Shown: positions 14,456 through 17,774 of the stretch, piece by piece
Position numbering within the stretch: position 1 is the first letter of the stretch
Layout of the letters: each line of letters opens with the position of its first letter
From: UBA964 sp031382085
GTDB taxonomy: Bacteria > Pseudomonadota > Gammaproteobacteria > Steroidobacterales > Steroidobacteraceae
Direction: 5' to 3'
Assembly: GCA_031382085.1 (NCBI GenBank)
Contig: JANMYM010000075.1
Coordinates: 1 to 17,774 of the forward strand
DNA: 17,774 nt
Position numbers and translations under genes: made by a program
Notes under the pieces: generated by a model
The model's input: only the letters and a program-made list of their open reading frames with translations
Database searches by the model: none
Told to the model about the DNA's origin: nothing

Positions 14456-14486
14456 AAACCCCCGGAGATCTTGCTCCGGGGGTTTT
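14456..14486 (+). terminator. Intrinsic terminator after the TonB-dependent receptor
   Basis: Perfect 12-bp stem AAACCCCCGGAG / CTCCGGGGGTTT (14456-14467 and 14474-14485) with the 6-base loop ATCTTG, followed by one more T. It shares the CCCCCGGA...TCCGGGGG core and loop size with the terminator at 11569, so the receptor is bracketed by two matching terminators. Confidence 0.9.
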
Positions 14487-14499
14487 CGCCAGTAGACTT

Positions 14500-14588
14500 T
14501 GCCTGATGGCGACCACGACCTCGCCAGCACGCAGGACGACTATCTCGAAGCGCTCGATACCTTCGGCACCGTGACCGCGGGGCGCTAG
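14500..14588 (+). other. Short open stretch, possible gene relic
   Basis: Between the receptor terminator and the glycosyltransferase end, one plus-strand frame runs open from a TAG to the TAG at 14586-14588. It reads TLPDGDHDLASTQDDYLEAL and then DTFGTVTAGR. It has no start codon and no ribosome site. Its protein-like composition and high GC compared with the DNA to its right hint at the decayed tail of a lost gene. I do not recognise the family, and it may be chance. Confidence 0.2.
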
Positions 14589-14607
14589 CCGCAATGCCCG
14601 CCGCTTT

Positions 14608-16503
14608 CTATTTTGACCTATCGTCAACAACAGGACGGGGCGCAACTTTGCGCTGCAACAGCAGCAATTTCGTTCCTGTGGGCTTGCCCATATAGCGACC
14701 CGTAAACACATAGGTAGCAACCGGGTTGAAATGCTCCTTGATAATCATTGGGGGCTGCACCATGCAGGTTCCGGGAAAGCAGCTCATCGCCAACACGAAG
14801 TCAATACTGTCCAGATTTTCAGTCTCTTCCCGATAGCGCAGTTTTGTTGGCAATAGTAGCGACGCGGCTGCCGACACCAGTAATTTCGAATCCGGCGGTA
14901 CGCGTCGCGCGATGTCAGCCGCAATATCTTTCAAGGTGTATTGCGGTTGAAGAAGCGGACGCAGGTCACCTACAAGCACGGCGGCAATCAACGCCACCCA
15001 GGCTCCAGGTATCCTAGTTGTCCGGGTCATCCGGGCCGGCAGTTGTCGGTATGCATCCCAAAATACCGCGCCGAGTGCAATCCCCGACGAACAGGCCCAG
15101 AGAGCCACATCGCCTGCCGCCGCGGACCAATACCGAAATTCAGGCCTGACTACTGCTATTGCAGCACAAGCTAACAAACCCGTCACCGAAACAATGACTA
15201 TTCGCCGGCAGACTGTCGCGCTCGTGATAAACGCGCGGCAGGCAATGGACAGGCTAAGAACCAATACTGCGATAAGCCCAAGACGCCGGCTCATCGACGC
15301 GAAACCCACGCCCAATTGGCCGAGCGCGAGGACAGCAGCTGGCGCAAGAAAGACAGCTAACGGCAGTAGAAAAGAAATCAGAAACAGCTCGCGCCGGATG
15401 ATGCTCAAACTGGGGGATTTCGCACCCGCGCGTGATGCACGGTCCAGACAGCCGTCATCTATGGCGAGTGCGGTCAATATCAGCAGTGGCGCAATCACAA
15501 AAATGAAATAGCGCACTGGTGGATACGCCAGCAGCGCCAGCACCAACAGGGTACCAACGCTCCAAATACCCACCGTTAGCCGCAAATGCCATCTGGCATC
15601 GAATTTTGCTCCGTGATCACGTTCCGCCGACCATATCGCAAACCAGGCTCCTAACAATGAAACGAAGAAAGAAATCGGCAAGACCTCGACGGTCGTATCG
15701 CCCAGAGAGCGGTCCAGGAAAATGGCGGCTGCGCGGTACAGGCCGCCAAACGACAAAAATCCAGCTAGAGTTTGAAAAATCGGCGTGAGCCCGCCAGTGC
15801 CCTTAATCGCCGCAAACAAAATGAGCGCCAGCGCAGTAACGCCGCTACCAATGGCCATTCGGCGAACCCGGAAAGTCGCCGCTGTATCTCGCGACAACCA
15901 GGACCACAGCAGACCCAGCACCAGGAATGGCGCGAACAGCAGCGTCGTGGCTTTTACAAGCACTGCCGCGGCTAACAAAAAAATCCCGCCACATAGGCGA
16001 ATCTTGCTGGGCTTCGGTGCCGAGAACATGCGCAGGCTCGCTACGCAGAAAAACAGCGAGACGATGTCCGGTGACACGATGCGGCTGGGGAGCAGGAATT
16101 CCGGGCCAAATCCGACCAGGATCGCCAGCGCCAACAGGATCCAGTGGCTAACAAACGGCCTGACAAGATCACAAATCAGCAGCACCAGACCGCATCCCGC
16201 CAGCGCAGACAGGAGGCGCGCCTGCCAAAATCCCAAGCCAAATAACTCGAATTGCAGCCACGCGATCGCCTGAAACAGCGGACTCAGCACCAGGTGCAGC
16301 TCGGAAAAACTGTACAGCCCGGACGTTCCGTTCAGATACAGGTTGCGGGCGGTCTCCACCCAACGGGCCTCGTCCGTAATGAACCCGTACCACCCTCCCG
16401 CCGGCGGATCCGCGTCGAGAAGCAGTAGCCTGGCCGCGATCGCGGCCAGCAGCACAAGCCAGATTAGCCCTCCTAACATGCGATCGGCACTGCGCATGCG
16501 CAT
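14608..16503 (-). CDS. GT39/ArnT-like multi-span membrane glycosyltransferase
   Basis: 631 residues if started at ATG 16503, which has GGGAG 8 bases upstream and overlaps the previous stop as TGATG. A GTG at 16512 would add three residues. Enzymes of this GT-C class use polyprenyl-phosphate sugars and act on the periplasmic face. Seen: a first membrane helix (about 8-30), then a periplasmic loop with the acidic motif TDEARWVETARNLY (Asp44-Glu45), the catalytic-type motif of PMT/ArnT proteins. Roughly a dozen further hydrophobic helices follow, running to about residue 510. The soluble tail begins QYTLKDIAADIARRVPPDSK. It is coupled to the GT2-like gene upstream. The acceptor could be a polysaccharide, lipid or protein; the sequence does not decide. 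Base composition is less GC-rich than in the sulfosugar locus. Confidence 0.75.
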   Translation of the reverse strand: MRMRSADRMLGGLIWLVLLAAIAARLLLLDADPPAGGWYGFITDEARWVETARNLYLNGTSGLYSFSELHLVLSPLFQAIAWLQFELFGLGFWQARLLSALAGCGLVLLICDLVRPFVSHWILLALAILVGFGPEFLLPSRIVSPDIVSLFFCVASLRMFSAPKPSKIRLCGGIFLLAAAVLVKATTLLFAPFLVLGLLWSWLSRDTAATFRVRRMAIGSGVTALALILFAAIKGTGGLTPIFQTLAGFLSFGGLYRAAAIFLDRSLGDTTVEVLPISFFVSLLGAWFAIWSAERDHGAKFDARWHLRLTVGIWSVGTLLVLALLAYPPVRYFIFVIAPLLILTALAIDDGCLDRASRAGAKSPSLSIIRRELFLISFLLPLAVFLAPAAVLALGQLGVGFASMSRRLGLIAVLVLSLSIACRAFITSATVCRRIVIVSVTGLLACAAIAVVRPEFRYWSAAAGDVALWACSSGIALGAVFWDAYRQLPARMTRTTRIPGAWVALIAAVLVGDLRPLLQPQYTLKDIAADIARRVPPDSKLLVSAAASLLLPTKLRYREETENLDSIDFVLAMSCFPGTCMVQPPMIIKEHFNPVATYVFTGRYMGKPTGTKLLLLQRKVAPRPVVDDRSK

Positions 16504-17369
16504 CAACGCCACTCCCGCACGGCGTCGCCGGAGCCAAGCACTGCACCGACCGCCTCACCGCAGGCCCACGCCGTCGATATCTTTGCGATCTGGACCAATA
16601 CGGCGGAGCGACTGGCGGTGGCTGGAATCGCTCCTGCCGCCCGCCACGAGAGCACCAGGGGCAACAACAGGCAGCGCACCAGAGCCACCACCTTGGCACT
16701 TATACCAGGGCGATAACGGGCTATCCCGCCATACAGGCGGCCATGCGCGTAGCGGGACGCAAAATTCGTCATCCGCGGATCGCAGGCGGCAAACTCCACC
16801 ACAAAACGATCGTCGAATTGAAATCGAGCGCCCCGTGCCAGTAGTGCGGCGTGCACTTCGGTGTCGATGATTCGGTCAAAACCTGCAACGGCGCTGCGAC
16901 GAAACAGCGTACAAAGCCCATGAATTCTGCTGATCTGTTGCGCGGCTTTGTCACTGCCCGTACGGTACTCACCGTACTCAGTACAACCCAGTGCCATTGT
17001 CGCCGGTGCCAGGGATGTCGCGATGCGCACCGGGCCGGAAATTGCGGCGACGTCCCCGTCGATGCCCGCGAGACCGCGAATTACCGAGGCGATTCCCGCG
17101 TCCGGAACGCACGTGTCCTCGATCAGAAGCACCCAATCCGATGTCAAAGACTGAATTCCGACAGCGCGCCGTCTTGGTATGTTCTCGGTTGTTTCCATGC
17201 ATTTGGCACTGTTGGGACGCTGCGATGGGATAATGCCTAACAATTGCCGGGGGCCCACAATCGTGATCGGCACACCAATCGCTGCAAGTGCGGCGATACA
17301 TCGCTCCAGTGGTGCGCCACCAACGATGGCAATCACAACAGCCGAACAAACCGGATCACTACTCTGCAT
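16503..17369 (-). CDS. GT2-like glycosyltransferase, divergent
   Basis: 288 residues from ATG 17369. The N-terminal half has a GT-A type layout: a strand CSAVVIAIVGG (8-18), a helix, PITIVGP (34-40), then RRRAVGIQSLTSDWVLLIED (67-86) followed by TCVPD. The last part matches the GT2 pattern in which an Ala-rich helix precedes an acidic metal-binding triplet (here IEDT rather than the common DADx). The middle shows GLCTLFRRSAV, where GT2 proteins recognise the acceptor, and DTEVHAALLARGARFQFDD, which matches the usual ED-x-L region. The C-terminus has one or two hydrophobic helices (VVALVRCLLLPLVLSW). It probably transfers a sugar to a growing glycan on the cytoplasmic side. It lies 12 bases after the upstream oxidoreductase gene and overlaps the next gene. 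The family call is moderate because the motifs are degenerate. Confidence 0.65.
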   Translation of the reverse strand: MQSSDPVCSAVVIAIVGGAPLERCIAALAAIGVPITIVGPRQLLGIIPSQRPNSAKCMETTENIPRRRAVGIQSLTSDWVLLIEDTCVPDAGIASVIRGLAGIDGDVAAISGPVRIATSLAPATMALGCTEYGEYRTGSDKAAQQISRIHGLCTLFRRSAVAGFDRIIDTEVHAALLARGARFQFDDRFVVEFAACDPRMTNFASRYAHGRLYGGIARYRPGISAKVVALVRCLLLPLVLSWRAAGAIPATASRSAVLVQIAKISTAWACGEAVGAVLGSGDAVREWR

Positions 17370-17381
17370 TCTTGCGCCGTG

Positions 17382-17774
17382 CTAACAGACGAGTGTGCGT
17401 GCAATGGCATCGCGCGCCCGATAAATACCAATGACGTCGGACCTGGAGTCGACCTCGCCCAGGCGAATCGACTCATAAAAGTCGCCGATGCATTGCCGCA
17501 GACCTGGATACGCCGATTCCCGTGTAAACGCCCTCTTTCCCAGATTGAATGTGGCTGCCGCCATGGTCGAAGCTCCAGTGTAGAAAGGCCGCAAAATCTT
17601 GTCGAGACGACCTGGCTTGCCACGCGCAACGTGGCGGTACCCATGAAAAAAATTATGATTGATTGTTCGATCGCTGCAGTACAACTGCATCTCCGCTCTC
17701 GTCGGCCGCACATTACATGAAATGAGAATCGAAACAGTCAGCGATTGCAGGCGGGTCGTAATCCGCACCTCGCC
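17382..17774 (-). CDS. Probable NAD-dependent oxidoreductase/epimerase, C-terminal part (5' end beyond window)
   Basis: The minus-strand frame is open to the window edge and ends at TAG 17384-17382, giving 130 residues of C-terminus. A GTG at 17768 is probably an internal valine, not a start. Seen: alternating strand-like segments (TTRLQSLTVSILISCNVRP), then MQLYCSDRTINHNFFHGYRH, a linker KPGRLDKILRPFYTG, and a final helix pair YPGLRQCIGDFYESIRLG. This layout resembles the beta-sheet tail of Gfo/Idh-like or epimerase-like dehydrogenases found in polysaccharide clusters, which often end with a PG-x-x-x-x-I-x-x-FY-x-x-I motif. No cofactor motif is visible because the N-terminal half is missing. 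Its stop codon lies inside a copy of the dispersed CTAACA hexamer. Confidence 0.45.
   Translation of the reverse strand, partial: GEVRITTRLQSLTVSILISCNVRPTRAEMQLYCSDRTINHNFFHGYRHVARGKPGRLDKILRPFYTGASTMAAATFNLGKRAFTRESAYPGLRQCIGDFYESIRLGEVDSRSDVIGIYRARDAIARTLVC

Larger units (their letters stand above)
672..17387. repeat. Dispersed hexamer TGTTAG/CTAACA, 34 copies
   Basis: Read by eye, exact copies start at 672, 929, 1733, 2038, 2931, 3054, 4124, 4526, 4589, 5102, 5301, 5775, 7007, 7564, 7939, 8164, 8812, 9042, 9275, 10332, 10454, 10804, 11333, 11865, 12852, 12939, 13872, 15171, 15651, 15972, 16148, 16473, 17237 and 17382. The usual context is TTGTTAG followed by C or G. Near copies (CGTTAG or CTAACG) are at 3162, 4032, 4779, 6443, 11078, 15357 and 15574. 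On the plus strand 19 read CTAACA and 15 TGTTAG. In genes they appear as xxG-TTA-Gxx (Leu) or xCT-AAC-Axx (Asn). Confidence 0.75.

Overview
The window is GC-rich, tightly packed chromosomal DNA from a Gram-negative bacterium. It encodes a TonB-dependent outer-membrane receptor with a signal peptide and two classic intrinsic terminators. The protein styles suggest a proteobacterium, perhaps gammaproteobacterial; this is inference and I cannot name a genus.

Positions 1-9041 form a divergent catabolic locus that I read as sulfosugar (sulfoquinovose, SQ) degradation. Leftward from a short control region (2528-2635) run a GntR/HutC-type regulator, a PfkB-family 6-deoxy-6-sulfofructose kinase (YihV-like) and a LacD/YihT-type class I aldolase cut by the window edge. 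Rightward run sulfolactate sulfo-lyase (suyA, suyB), an (R)-sulfolactate dehydrogenase (comC type), an (S)-sulfolactate dehydrogenase (slcC type), glycerol-3-phosphate dehydrogenase (glpD) and glycerol kinase (glpK). Most junctions are ATGA-type stop/start overlaps, so each arm looks like one translationally coupled operon. The inferred route is: sulfofructose is phosphorylated and cleaved to DHAP and sulfolactaldehyde. Sulfolactaldehyde is oxidised to (S)-sulfolactate by an enzyme not in the window. SlcC and ComC invert the stereocentre through 3-sulfopyruvate, and SuyAB releases sulfite and pyruvate. GlpK and GlpD turn glycerol into DHAP, which would fit growth on sulfoquinovosyl glycerol, the deacylated plant sulfolipid headgroup. 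Joining an EMP-type sulfoglycolytic branch, stereo-inversion, desulfonation and glycerol use in one locus is the most notable feature here.

Positions 9086-11561 hold a glutaredoxin-DinB fusion (minus strand), a PLP enzyme of the cystathionine gamma-synthase/methionine gamma-lyase family and a dodecin-like flavin-binding protein ending at a strong hairpin terminator. Positions 11600-14486 are a self-contained unit for a TonB-dependent receptor, with its own leader and a terminator of the same design.

Positions 14608-17774 are somewhat less GC-rich and run leftward: a multi-membrane-span GT39/ArnT-like glycosyltransferase, a GT2-like glycosyltransferase and the end of a probable nucleotide-sugar type oxidoreductase. 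They look like the edge of a surface-polysaccharide cluster.

Across the whole window the hexamer TGTTAG/CTAACA is strikingly frequent: 34 copies by eye against about 4 expected by base composition. It occurs inside genes, where it forces rare TTA leucine codons, and at gene junctions. It may be an uptake-type or other genome-wide signal word.
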